This document shows positions 1 to 10,158 of a stretch of DNA of 64,000 nucleotides, piece after piece (positions within the stretch are counted from its first letter, which is position 1; every line of letters starts with the position of its first letter). The stretch is from contig JASKOT010000019.1 of assembly GCA_032158125.1 (NCBI GenBank), positions 248,001-312,000 of the forward strand, read 5' to 3'. Origin of the DNA: Papiliotrema nemorosa. Lineage: Eukaryota; Basidiomycota; Tremellomycetes; Tremellales; Rhynchogastremaceae. The notes under the pieces were generated by a model that searched no databases, was not told the DNA's origin, and was given only the letters and a program-made list of their open reading frames with translations. A program made the position numbers and the translations under genes.

Positions 1-117
1 CGTCATGAAGGATTGGTACATTATCACCACTCACTCGATCTTCTGTGTAGGATGGCTTCATATGCATCGTACTACATATACAGCTACAAACACGAACAAC
101 AGATTTGACGTGCAGAG

Positions 118-1113
118 ATGAGATTGAATGAGAATACAATCATATGCGGCGACAGGGTCATTCTCGTTCCATATCGGTACGGCACCTTCAACCTCTACTG
201 ACCGATACGACCGATACTGACCTCCTTCCAGCGCAGAACATGTCCCAGTGAGCACCATATCCGATATCATCATATCAGAGCACTTTGCAGAATTCTCGGC
301 GGGTAGCATGTGCTGATACTGAGACTTACCATGATTGGATGCAATCGGAGGAATTGCTCCAACTCACCGCTTCGGAACGGTTGACTCTTGAAGAGGAATA
401 TGAGATGCAACGTTTGTCCACTTTACCACTCGTCGTCTATGTCGCAAGCTGACAGGTTAGGTAAATGGCATCTGGACGAAGATAGTACGCCACGGAAGTT
501 TGGGCAGGATTGTGCTGATATACTAGAACTCACATTCATCCTCCTCGCTCGACCGGCTGACATTTCTGGTCCAAGCCGTGCCGTGTTATCGTCAGAAGAG
601 CTGGAGAAGTGTAGGATGGTAGGTGATGTCAATATGTTTCTGCCAGACGGAAAGGAAGGAGAAGGAGAATGCGAGATTATGATTGCCAGTAAGTCTAATC
701 TCTCTTTTTCCGTTACCTCCATGTCTTTGATCCGTCTTGGTCTATGCTGACAGCCAGGCCCAGATGATAGGCGGAAAGGCTATGCTATGGAGGCGCTTTC
801 CTTGTTGTGAGTTCATTCGATCAACACTCCAGCTCGAGATACCGAGTCGAGGTGGATGCCCCCTTCGCTAACGATTAGCTTGCGTTATGCTACATCCACC
901 CTTCCGCTTTCCCCCTCTCAACTTATCGCCCGGATAGGGACGACAAACTCCCCATCCATATCTCTTTTCCACTCTTTAGGTTTCAAGACGACCAAAGTCG
1001 TCGAAGTCTTCAATGAAGCTGAACTGCGGTTCGACCCACCCGCAGACTCTCCTCCCACATGGCTCGACTTGGATCTATCCCACCGTATAGGCGCATACGA
1101 CCCATCATCATGA
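118..1113 (+). CDS. NAT9: NAT9-like GNAT N-acetyltransferase
   Basis: Six exons inferred: 118-176, 232-247, 324-411, 461-688, 758-806 and 879-1113. They sum to 675 nt, giving 224 aa, an exact multiple of three. The N-terminus (MRLNENTIICGDRVILVPYR), then HDWMQSEELLQLTASE, LTLEEEYEMQ, a CRMVGDVNMFL block, the acetyl-CoA loop DDRRKGYAMEAL and IGTTNSPSISLFHSLGF follow the eukaryotic NAT9 family in order and spacing. NAT9 proteins are GNAT-fold acetyltransferases; in animals one member affects microtubule stability. The substrate in fungi is not evident from sequence. The second exon is only 16 nt but restores the family sequence (AEHVP). Start is the first ATG of the family N-terminus. It converges with the complex I gene, whose stop lies 81 bp away. 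Family assignment is firm; function is inferred. Confidence 0.9.
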
Positions 1114-1194
1114 CCCGCCCCGTCCATGCAACGTCCCAGAGTAATTTGTATTGTATGCATACACCCATCTCCTTATCGTTACATCCGGCCTAGA

Positions 1195-1813
1195 TCACTT
1201 TGCCGGTTCCTTCTCCACCAGCCCCAATCCAACTACTATCCCTCTAGCTGCCTTCTCCGCTGCTTCACGTTGGTTTTTCGAGTCTTTAACTTGTTTCTCT
1301 AAGTAATGGGCTTTGACCTCCTTGGCTCGAGCGATCTGTGGGTGAGAAGCGATCGCGGATCATGCGAGGATGAGGTTGTAGGGAGGTGGTCGAAAGTACA
1401 GAAGTGAATTTTGATTGCAGAACAGGCGATAGAATAAAAGGAAGACATCTGGTAAGCTGCATATCTCGAGTTGTCCACTTGGACGCACCTCTTTGGTGTG
1501 ATGCAGGCATTCCATGTAGTCTTCTATTTGAGGCTTGCACTCTTCACGAGTCTCCGACTTCATATAACACTAATACGGTCAGCATCAGAACACACTCATC
1601 GCAATTGAGCAGAATTTAGGCGACAAATTTCTCTGCGCCTGCCTGGGAGAGTACACGAGATGGTGAGGGGCGGACGGTCGGGTCTCTAAGACGTACATGT
1701 TGAAACTCCTGCCAGTGCTCAAAACACCTAGATCGACCTCCGTTCAAACCGTAACCCGACTGGAATATATCAGCAACCGCCTCAGAGCTTCTCTATGTTC
1801 TGCTTACCGCCAT
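1195..1813 (-). CDS. NDUFS5: NADH:ubiquinone oxidoreductase 15-kDa-type subunit (NDUFS5 family)
   Basis: A 94-aa protein from four exons, the first coding only two residues (MA at 1808-1813). Read in order: SGYGLNGGRSRCFEHWQEFQH, CYMKSETREECKPQIEDY, MECLHHTKE, then IARAKEVKAHYLEKQVKD. Two CX9C pairs are visible (CFEHWQEFQHC and CKPQIEDYMEC), the twin-CX9C CHCH signature of proteins oxidised by the Mia40 pathway in the mitochondrial intermembrane space. Length and the G-x-G-L-N-G-G-R-S-R-C start match the fungal NDUFS5 subunit of respiratory complex I. It is an accessory, non-catalytic subunit needed for assembly. Its presence implies the organism keeps complex I, unlike Saccharomyces. Start fixed by the family MASGxG motif. 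Confidence 0.9.
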
Positions 1814-2254
1814 GATGTGTCAAAGACCAGAATGTAGTATGTGTATGCGTCGCTTTAGGTTATTGAAATGGTAGATGTAACTTATCATAGGACGGTGAAG
1901 TCGGAAGATGGCTTATCACTCACGACGGGGTTGGGAAAGGTGACACGTCATGGCTTCTCACTACCAGTTGACTAAACCTTCTCCCTCTATTTCCTGGTGT
2001 GTGCGGCAACCTCGACCATCATGCATGGCCTGATGACAGCCTCCATGACATGTGAGAGGCAGAAATGCTCCATGTAATACTGATCAATCGCCCAAAGCAG
2101 CGAGGTAGAGAGAACGACGGCCTGCAGCTGGTGGTCCAAGCGCAAACGTCGCCGATGGACGCCCCTCTCATCAGCAGGTATAAAACACTTCTTCCCCCGA
2201 CTGCACCCCTTTCTTCTCTTCTTCACCTTCTGGATTATCTTGGACAACCTCAAT
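1814..2254. other. Divergent intergenic region
   Basis: Lies between the divergent NDUFS5 and tandem-GNAT genes. It carries a TATA box on the plus strand near its right end. No supported coding exon is seen; short open frames here have no recognisable protein character. Confidence 0.5.
2179..2185 (+). promoter_or_regulatory. TATA box (TATAAAA)
   Basis: TATAAAA stands 70 bp upstream of the ATG at 2255, a spacing that fits a transcription start around 2210 and supports that ATG. A pyrimidine-rich stretch follows, as at many fungal start sites. Confidence 0.5.
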
Positions 2255-4497
2255 ATGAATTTTCCCTACCCACAACGGGTATACAAGCCCAAGAATCTGT
2301 CACCTCTTCCAAGAGGTAAACTCGCCTTGTATACCACTTACAACCGACATTTCATCGGTCGAGACGAAGAGTTTGGGGTGAGTCGCCCCTCCTACTTGGC
2401 ATCCCAACCTCCCATCGACGATCACTCATGTTCACAGGAGAACGATTCGTCTCCTATCCTTACTGTCAACTCGGAGATCCACCTCGAGACGGATTCCGAC
2501 ACGAAGAAGAGTTTGAGAGGCACCAAGATTGGATGGTTGCAAGGTTGGGTGATCCAGAAAGGAAGGATCACCAATGAAGGCTACAACTTTTGGTACGCAG
2601 CTACCACGATTCATCTGCACTGTGGATAGCTGACGAGTGAGGGAGGTCTGCGATACACCCGACGAAGAAACGGAGAAGCTTGCTAGTATCCTCTGCGACG
2701 ATGATGGGGAGTTCAAGTACGAGGTGCTCGAGCGCCTTGAACACCTCGAGTCTGGTTCGTCAGCTTCTGCTTCCTGCCTAGACCATCGCTGACCTGACTC
2801 GTTTAGGGGATATCTTCTATCTCAAAGAGATCTACCTCAAGGAGCGATATCGAGGTGAGACTCACATCTCACCATACACATGGGGATACTAGGCTGACAT
2901 TGGTAGGCTATGGGATTGGCCTTCTAGCATTTTCGCACTTCATCGATACCCTGCCCTCCTTCTCCCAAGACGTCGTGATCATTTCGCCTCTCCCTATCCA
3001 CGGCAACATGCTCCCCAAGAGACCGGACGGAACCGAAGAGCCAACTCTCAACAAAGAGGCTATTGCCCGAGCTACCTCCCGACTTGCTAAATATTGGTCT
3101 CTCCTTGGCTTTGAGAGACTCACTACAGATGAGCAGGAGGAAGAAGGTGGTTATCCGTTCTACGGTCTCGCCACTTCTCTCGTCAACCCCAAAGCTAAAG
3201 ACATCCTGCCTCACCTCTTCCACGGTAAAGAGTATGAAGAGGTCGAGTATGAGCCGGAGGAGCTGGATGCATCGATCGATGAGACGAAGGAGGAAGAACA
3301 GGCCAAGTGGGACAAGCTGTTTATGCCCCTTATGCAAGGTCTTCTCGAGGGGTCTAGGACTTTTGACCAGTTGCCGCGTTCTATCGGCTTCAAGCAGAAA
3401 TACAAGGAGTATCAAGGTCGAGCGGCGAAATCTTTCCCTCCTGGCTACTTTTATCTCACACTGGACTATCAGAAGAGCTACATGGGACCTGACGCAGCCG
3501 TGAGTCCGATCCTCACAGTACCGTTAGGGACCGCTGACAGAGTAGCTCAACGGATACCCCATTGTGCCACTCCTGTTCAAGTTATACCACACGCGAGACC
3601 TTGATGCCGCTCCCGAGGATTGTGAAATTGTCGGTATGATCGATGCAAGGTTGATCCGAAGAGATCAGATGTTGAACGATGGGATTGATTTCAGGTGAGC
3701 TAGCTCATCCGATCTGGGCCGAGAGAGTATGTTGATCACAAGATCGGCTTGTACCCGAACGATGAAAGAATTGGGACAGTGCGTCAAGGCTTTGTACGAT
3801 ACCAAAGGGAATTACCGAGAACCTGGCAAGACGGAAGAACCGTTCGCGGGAGAGTACAGCCAGGGTATGTCCTCTGATTTCATGGGTCCCTAGGTAGCAC
3901 TAATCATATCAGGTGATATCCTCTACATCAAGCACGCCGAGATCAAGCAAGGATTCCGAGGTGAGCAAGATGTGTCTTCGGTGAAATTGCACTGACTCTC
4001 CAGGCCATGGGCTCAGCCTGCTTGCGATATCCAGGATGATCGATATGATGCCGTCTTTCCAGGGTGACACAATTCTTCTCCCCCTTGATTCGACCAACGA
4101 GAAGCTCAAAGCGCACTTCAAACTAATGGGTTTCCACTCTTTCATGCACAATGGACCGATTGAAGGAAAGGACTACTACGGTATCTGCACCGCTTACGTC
4201 TCGACGCCAATGCACAAGGTCGTTCCCAAGGCGTTCGTCCGACGGACTCAGAAGGAATTTATGCAGATACACGGATCAAAGGGAATCGATGTTCCCGGTG
4301 CTCCAGTCTTTGGGCATTCCCATACTGACATGATGTTTATGGGTCGATTAGCTCGACGAGCGGGCCAGGAAGCGAGGAAGAAGGGGGATGACTCCATCTC
4401 GAAGGGGTATGTTCAATGACCTCCTGCTCGACCAGGTAGAGCTGATAATGGCAGCTTCATGGCGTCTATGATGGGAGGGATGTTCCCGGGTATGTAA
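2255..4497 (+). CDS. Tandem GNAT-like domain protein, unknown function
   Basis: Multi-exon gene coding roughly 550-580 aa. Two related modules are visible. The first contains GDIFYLKEIYLKERYRG then YGIGLLAFSHFID and, further on, AKYWSLLGFERL. The second contains GDILYIKHAEIKQGFRG then HGLSLLAISRMID and AHFKLMGFHSF. Each has the R-G-x-G acetyl-CoA-loop pattern and the L-G-F end-of-domain pattern of the GNAT fold, so this looks like an internal duplication. Between them is a linker with an acidic stretch (EEVEYEPEELDASIDETKEE). The C-terminus is Met/Gly-rich (ASMMGGMFPGM). Introns near 2379-2438, 2593-2646 and 2755-2805 carry normal GT-AG ends. I do not recognise a characterised orthologue. Substrate and even catalytic competence are unknown. 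It converges with the next gene, 47 bp away. Confidence 0.75.
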
Positions 4498-4544
4498 TCG
4501 CCTACGCATTCATCGAAGCTACGTACTATAGGGTATGATCTCTC

Positions 4545-5318
4545 CTATTGGGAGTCTTTCCCGGTAAACAAGTCCGGCGATGACTTTACGGGTTTGACAT
4601 AGGCAGTCTGCGTCTCATCGGAAGTCACGGCCCGTGCAGACCTTGCCTCTTCTTCGACGAAAGTCACATCGGAGAGAATGGAATCTCGGATATCATGAGA
4701 GGTGTGGTGTTTCGTGATTCGCAGGGCCAGATTCTGTCTTTGACTCAGCTTACCGTCTGGATTCAAAGTCTCAACGCTTGCGATAAGAGGGTACCCGACC
4801 AGGTTGTGATCATCAGGGACTGTCACAGCAATCAAGGATCGGTTCGTCTCAGAGTCCACATTCCAAGCGTACAACTGCGAACGAGTCTCGGTCTCTTGTT
4901 CTGCGGGAGGGAACTTCTGCTCGATCCAATCAGCGGCACGTGATGTGCCCGGCTCGTAGTCCGGGTTGGGAACAAAGATGGTAACAGAGCTGCCCTCTTT
5001 GGTGAGTTTGAAAAGGCTTATGCCTTTGCGGAGCATATCAGCAGTCTCTCCATGAGGTGACCAAACTTTGATGTTGAATGTCCAGCCATGTGCAGTCGTA
5101 CTGTAATCGTACCTGGTCGCCGGGATCTCCGTGATTCTGGTGTCGCTGGATGCACGGGAGTCAGGCGCTGGGCGTGTGGTCTACTGTAAGCTCGACGAGG
5201 CCTGTCCACGTTGTACATAGCCTCGTGATGCAGGACAAAGTCCTATATCGACGGACAAGTCGTGCTCATGCCAATAAAGAGAACTCGCCTGAATGAAACT
5301 CACAGATTGAGAAGACAT
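4545..5318 (-). CDS. Hypothetical protein, about 216 aa
   Basis: Two exons: 5304-5318 (MSSQS) and 4545-5180, joined across a 123-nt intron. The join is in frame and gives MSSQSTTRPAPDS, then RITEIPATRYDYSTTAHGW. The single large exon reads as a compact soluble domain with alternating beta-like segments (WTFNIKVWSPHG, SSVTIFVPNPDYEP, SLIAVTVPDDHNLVGY). No signal peptide or membrane segment is seen. I do not recognise the family. Start chosen because the splice restores a frame that otherwise has a stop (TAG) just upstream. The exon-2 coding frame is solid; the first exon is inferred. Confidence 0.65.
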
Positions 5319-5972
5319 GCTATCGAGGTGAGTGGAGATCTACGCCTGATCGCAAAGTGATGTGGTGGGGGATGAAGAATACAGTCTCAGAATGGCAAGG
5401 TATATAGATATATATATATATATGTCTCGCTGCTACGGTCTCTCATGCCTTGCGATGAGCTTCATCAAGCCCCGCTCGCTTGGGACTGAATGAAAGGTAG
5501 GAAACGGTTCGTTTCGGGCAAGCGAGGCGATGGTGTAGGGATCTCCGCATACATATGTATGTATCACCATCCATCCCACCATAAAGGATATGAAATTGGG
5601 GATGCTACATTGGTGCACCATGCCACGCGTTGCTATCCTCGCTTGGCGGACTTTGACTTGGTCATTCGATGAAATGAGAAGAGCCTGTGTGGTGGTTGGA
5701 CTCTCGATCGCTCCTATCGGTTTGCAAGACCCCGCGGATCAGTGACTAATGCGAGAGCTATCGTTCATGTTGTACACTGAGATGCGCAACTCGAGTACAG
5801 TTAAAGTACATTGCGCCTGTCTTGATATGTCCCACGCTCTCTACAGCTCGGACCCTCAAGTGCATCACTTGTCATGTGCCTAGATATGCAATGGATTCAT
5901 CACCACGTCATTCAACATTTCTGCAACCTTCTTCTTTTGCCAACGAAATATGATTCTTGTCCTGCAGGTCTC
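5319..5972. other. Intergenic region with TA-repeat promoter-like segment
   Basis: About 650 bp with no supported gene. A (TA)n run lies near its left end, upstream of the minus-strand gene starting at 5318. Short frames across 5433-5672 on both strands lack protein character. Confidence 0.5.
5401..5423. repeat. TA dinucleotide run
   Basis: Near-perfect TATATAGATA followed by an uninterrupted (TA)n tract. It sits about 85-105 bp upstream of the ATG at 5318 on the minus strand, so it may also serve as that gene's TATA element. Confidence 0.7.
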
Positions 5973-6518
5973 CTACTCGGATACCTTCACAATCTTGAGC
6001 ATCATCTCTGACGGCTGTGACTCCGTCCCATGGCGCGTTGTCGTCCGAGTGATATATAAGAGTTCCCGAAGCTCACTATGCGCAGAACCAGCATCGGCAG
6101 AGGACTCCGGCTCTGCGGGGACGGCCACAAAACAACGATTGACCGAACATTGGGTCTTCCTGGCAAGTATCAGTTCATTCCCTCTAGATAGGAAAAGAGA
6201 CAGATTCACTGCTTTGCCACATTCCTCACCGATGGATCGGTCTCGGTCGGCATGCCTTGATATGAGTAATGAACCATGTCAACTGTCTTGTCACATTGTG
6301 ACGCATCGAAATCAGGGTTCGAGATACTGATCAAGCGAAACTTCCCATCCGAGAAGTCTTGCCAGGAGTACGTCGCCACGCTCTTGTGAATGGCAGAAGG
6401 CAAGGCGTCAGTTGCGACGTAGGATCGCATGATGCTGTTCTTTGTGCCGTCAGGCATGGTGGCACTGATTGTCTGGGATGAGCCATGGGCGGAGGGGGGC
6501 AAGACTCACGTCAATCAT
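5973..6518 (-). CDS. Small hypothetical protein
   Basis: Best model starts with ATG at 6518 (MID), splices over GTGAGT...CATCCCAG, and continues TISATMPDGTKNSIMRSYVA, then SVATYSWQDFSDGKFRLISI, then SNPDFDASQCDKTVDMVHYS. A second intron near 6190-6235 should lead to GNELILARKTQCSVNRCFVA and a Ser/Glu-rich tail ending LKIVKVSE. The exact donor of this second intron is unsettled: the obvious GTGAGG donor does not keep phase with the best acceptor. About 165 aa, no membrane segment. I do not recognise the family. Codon quality is good in both blocks, which is the main reason to call it. Confidence 0.45.
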
Positions 6519-7209
6519 CGTCTACACTGAAATGTTCAGGATACAGGAGCTGGTTAGTCGGTTGCGGCTAATTGGTCCAGATACGTGGGCGTCGAGGCAG
6601 ACGATCGTCGTGGGTTACTAGAGTAATCCCTTGTAGCAGTATATGTACTTCCAGCTCGGCCAACATCACCGAGAGGAGGGCATTTCGAGCTCGTTTGACA
6701 ATCCGATCGGGTCATTTGACCGCATTAGAAGCCTTTCCGGACTGAACACCGATCAGATTGCAATGACGAGCAGTGTTTACCTTTGTGCTTAAGGTGACAG
6801 CGATCGAGCTGACTCTTCACCCCACCATGCTGGTGTAGGCCAACGCCATGAAAGGAATGACGGGCAGAAAGGTGAGTGAGCATCCCCCGACGAGCCTGAT
6901 GATCGGTGCGAGTACGACAGACGTCATTCTGCCAATCCCTAGAGTCGACTGAATGAGCCTGTCTCCGTGGGTGACTGAGGGGTTTGTTTCAAAGGGGGCA
7001 TTCTTGGGCTTCATATGCATTTTACACGTACATATGTCTCAACACGCGCGACAACAGACTAGTGTACATCATCAAGACAACGAGGACGCGGCTCGTGCGA
7101 CCTTCGCTGTTTACAGGTTTGCCACTTGACAAGGCGACGCTCACATGGGTCCATCACCCGCCATAGTCTTCATCAGACTGCGTTCAGTCAAACGGGTAAT
7201 AATGAAGGA
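6519..7209. other. Intergenic, no supported gene
   Basis: About 690 bp. A 67-codon minus-strand frame (6817-7020) has a hydrophobic end but no family resemblance and no splice context, so I leave it uncalled. Otherwise nothing is seen. Confidence 0.4.
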
Positions 7210-7523
7210 TCATGCAACTGACTTGTAGTCTGACTCAGTCACTGAACCCTTCCGGTAGGCCGGCAGGAAAGCAGGCATGGTGTCCGAGGCGTGGAGACCT
7301 CCTAGTGAGCTCGAGGTGCTCACAGCCGAGCCTCGTCTTCCACTCAGCGTCTGAGACTGTCAGACAATTTGTTATGCTCACCGATCTTCTGCGATAGGCT
7401 TGGCTTGAGATTGAGCAGGGACTATCTTTGTTTCCTTCTTCTTGACTGAGGATCAGCCCCGAGGTGTGCTAAAACAGTAGTTAGAACGCAGTGCCACTTA
7501 CGGACGTTCTTAATCTCTGGCAT
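7210..7523 (-). CDS. Small hypothetical protein, 72 aa
   Basis: Three exons: MPEIKNV, then LKKKETKIVPAQSQAKPIAE, then a Ser/Gly-rich end (RRGSAVSTSSSLGGLHASDT, MPAFLPAYRKGSVTESDYKS, VA). Both introns have clear GT-AG ends (donor GTAAGT at the first, GTGAGC at the second) and the phases agree only in this arrangement. The product is basic at the front and looks intrinsically disordered, with several possible S/T phosphosites. Neither exon alone is long enough to stand out as an open frame. No family recognised. The continuous sensible reading over two splice events is the evidence. Confidence 0.5.
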
Positions 7524-7903
7524 GTTTGATTCTAGTCTTTCTGTATATCTTTTAGGCTTTGACGCAGTATAGGATCAAGTCCAGTACACCAATAGGCTTT
7601 ATAGGTGCTGGCCTACCTTGTCTGTGTCATGTAAGATGATGATCAATCTGGCGATCCAAGGGGAAACGGGTAATGCTGAAGAAAGGATCACCAACACAGC
7701 ACGCACCGGTTAGGTGGAGTAATTCCGCAAAGGACCTCTCGCACTTCAAGCTAGATCGCATACAGTACACAGGAAGAGCATGTTGATCGAGGACCGCTAT
7801 GACTACTATTCATGCAAATGTGCTTCAACGTTACAGGCCATGACTAACGGTGCCGCCTGCTTACATGCATACATTACCGGTTGATATGCACCGACTACTG
7901 CCA
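7524..7903. other. Intergenic, no gene seen
   Basis: About 380 bp between two minus-strand genes. It should hold the 3' flank of the dehydrogenase gene and the promoter of the 72-aa gene. No motif stands out. Confidence 0.5.
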
Positions 7904-9909
7904 TCATTGCATGATAGCCTTGCCCCTCTCCTCATCGTACATCTCGTTAAAGCCACGTCCAATCAACATCCTCCTAATCTCTTGTGTTCCAGCTCCAACG
8001 GTATACAGCCTAGAGTCGCGCAATAGTCGACCAGCAGGGTAATCTGATCATCAGTCATATCTCAAAGGAATTGTTCCTACCGTTGATGTATCCGTTTCCA
8101 CCCTAGTGTATCAGTTCGCGACTACGAGTGGAGGAACAAGTGAGCTTACAAGACATTGTTGAGCCTCCATTGCAACTTCTACCGCTCTATCTGACGAGTA
8201 CAAAATGGCGCCTGCACAGTCCTGCTCGTCAGCCGGGTTTCGTTTGCGCACGATGCCCAGACAAACCTGCCGTGAGACATTCCCCCCGTCACATGCCCTC
8301 GCTACGGCATACACGTAGGCTCTAGAAGCGCTGAGTTTTGTGTACATGTCTACACCATTAGCAAATGTCCATATTGTGTCGCGAGGCGAAGCGAGGGCTT
8401 ACTCACCCGCGAGCTTGCCCTGCATGAGCTGGAACGTCCCGATCTTCTGGTTGAATTGCTTGCGTTCATGTGTGTAGTCTAAAGCAAGGTCGAGAGAGGC
8501 CTGCATGATTCTGACGATCAGCAACGGATCGTCAATACTGCTGTGAAGGGAAACCTACCCCAGCGGTCCTCCGCTCAGGACTAGTCTTTCAAGGTCAAGT
8601 CCAGACATCAAGACTTTAGCGCCTTTGCCTACTTCGCCCAAGACGTTCTCTGCCATTCAGCTCGAGCTCCTTGATGAGCATAGCAGCTAACCTTCGGGTA
8701 TCTCCACATTGTCAAAGAAAAGCTCGGCGGTCGGAGAACCTCTCATCTACCCATCAGCGCCTCCCGGATTACCCTACGCCAAACGTCACCCACTCCAAAC
8801 TTGTCGAGATGTTGTCCTACTTCGAACCCCTTGAATCCCCTTTCTACCAAGAAAGCCGTGATACCTTTCGAGGCGGGACCTTGAGTGTCTGTTTTGGCGT
8901 AAATGAGGAAAGTGGAGGATAACGGGGCATTGGTTATCCTGCTCGATCAGCCTTACATCTCTGATTGAGATCATTCGGTCTGAAGGGATGGGTGGGCATA
9001 CCAGCATTTCGAGCCGTTCAGGATGTACTTGTCCCCCTTCTTCTCCGCCTTGGTACGCATAGACACTACGTCCGACCCTGCATTCGGCTCGGACATGGCT
9101 AAAGAACCGATATGCTCTCCGGACAACAAGGGCGGGAGGTATTTCTTCAGCTGAGCTTCGGCTAAAATGGTCAGTGACTTGATCATGGGATGAAAGAGGT
9201 AGATGTCGCTCACTTCCCCATCGCATTAACTGATTGACCATGAGGTTCGAGTGGGCCTACAAGTGAGCTGCAAAGTTGTAGTTTACCGGTGAGCTCACCC
9301 CATAGCTAAGCGCAATCGACGCAGAAGCCCTTGTCAACTCTGCTCAGTTAAGCAGTGCGACAGATTTTCCTTTAGATTTAGCCCACCTTCCATGGCTATT
9401 GTATGTTGCAGGTAGCCCAGACCCAATCCTCCCCATTTCTCCGGCACAGTCACGCCTAGCAGTCCCATCTCCCCCAGTTTCGGAAAGATATCCTGAGTAT
9501 CAGCTTCCGGAGCTCATCCGGCTTTAGCGCGCCGCCACGACTACCATGTAGCGTCGCCTACAAGGCGCATTGAGGTGGTATATTAGGCAACTCACATCAG
9601 GCATTCGATTCGTCTTGTCAATGTGCTCTGCCCTCGGCGCAATCTCCTTTTGCGCAAAATCGCTCACTACTTGGCGAAACTATACTCCGTCAGATACGAT
9701 CACCCCGATCATAGCAGGCTCTCACCTCTTCTTGCTCGGGCGTGAGCCCGGCGACGGCGGAATTATAGGACGAGATGGATCGAAGGATCGGTAGGCATCT
9801 TGGCTGGGTCCTCAGTCCACACCTCGTAACCATGCTCCCTCCGCGGCCGACTCACTCTGGCATGCAAGCTAGCCGCCAAATATCTCCCCTTTGAGCTTGC
9901 TATCCTCAT
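7904..9909 (-). CDS. IVD: Isovaleryl-CoA dehydrogenase, mitochondrial
   Basis: Multi-exon FAD-dependent acyl-CoA dehydrogenase acting in leucine breakdown (isovaleryl-CoA to 3-methylcrotonyl-CoA), passing electrons to ETF. The first exon ([18 protein letters not shown]) and the start of the second ([18 protein letters not shown]) are basic, Ser/Arg-rich and read as a mitochondrial presequence. Then LTPEQEE begins the family domain. Visible landmarks: [20 protein letters not shown] (flavin/substrate signature), [10 protein letters not shown], the [16 protein letters not shown] block that carries the catalytic Glu of the IVD branch, [40 protein letters not shown] and the C-terminal [14 protein letters not shown]. 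The [11 protein letters not shown] block separates IVD from other acyl-CoA dehydrogenases. The last codons are GKAIMQ before the stop. About ten exons. Confidence 0.92.
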
Positions 9910-10158
9910 CGCGACTGCTTGAATGAACATCCAATGCAAGTGATCATATGGGTTGAACGGTGAGCCGATGTGGATGTTCGGCTATTTAGACTCACCCGGT
10001 CGGACAATCCAAGATCCGACCGAAGTAACCATCCCAGAGAGTCCAGGTGCATGCATGTCATACCATGTAGCATTCCACACATGCAGGACACGAAAGCTGG
10101 ACAGCTTACAAACCCATCGGAAGCTCAATCTGATCTCGCGCAATAGTCTACAGATAGA

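Noticed and set aside
6817..7020. Small hydrophobic minus-strand frame (67 codons)
   Set aside because: No family, no splice partners and weak coding look; could be real but not supportable.
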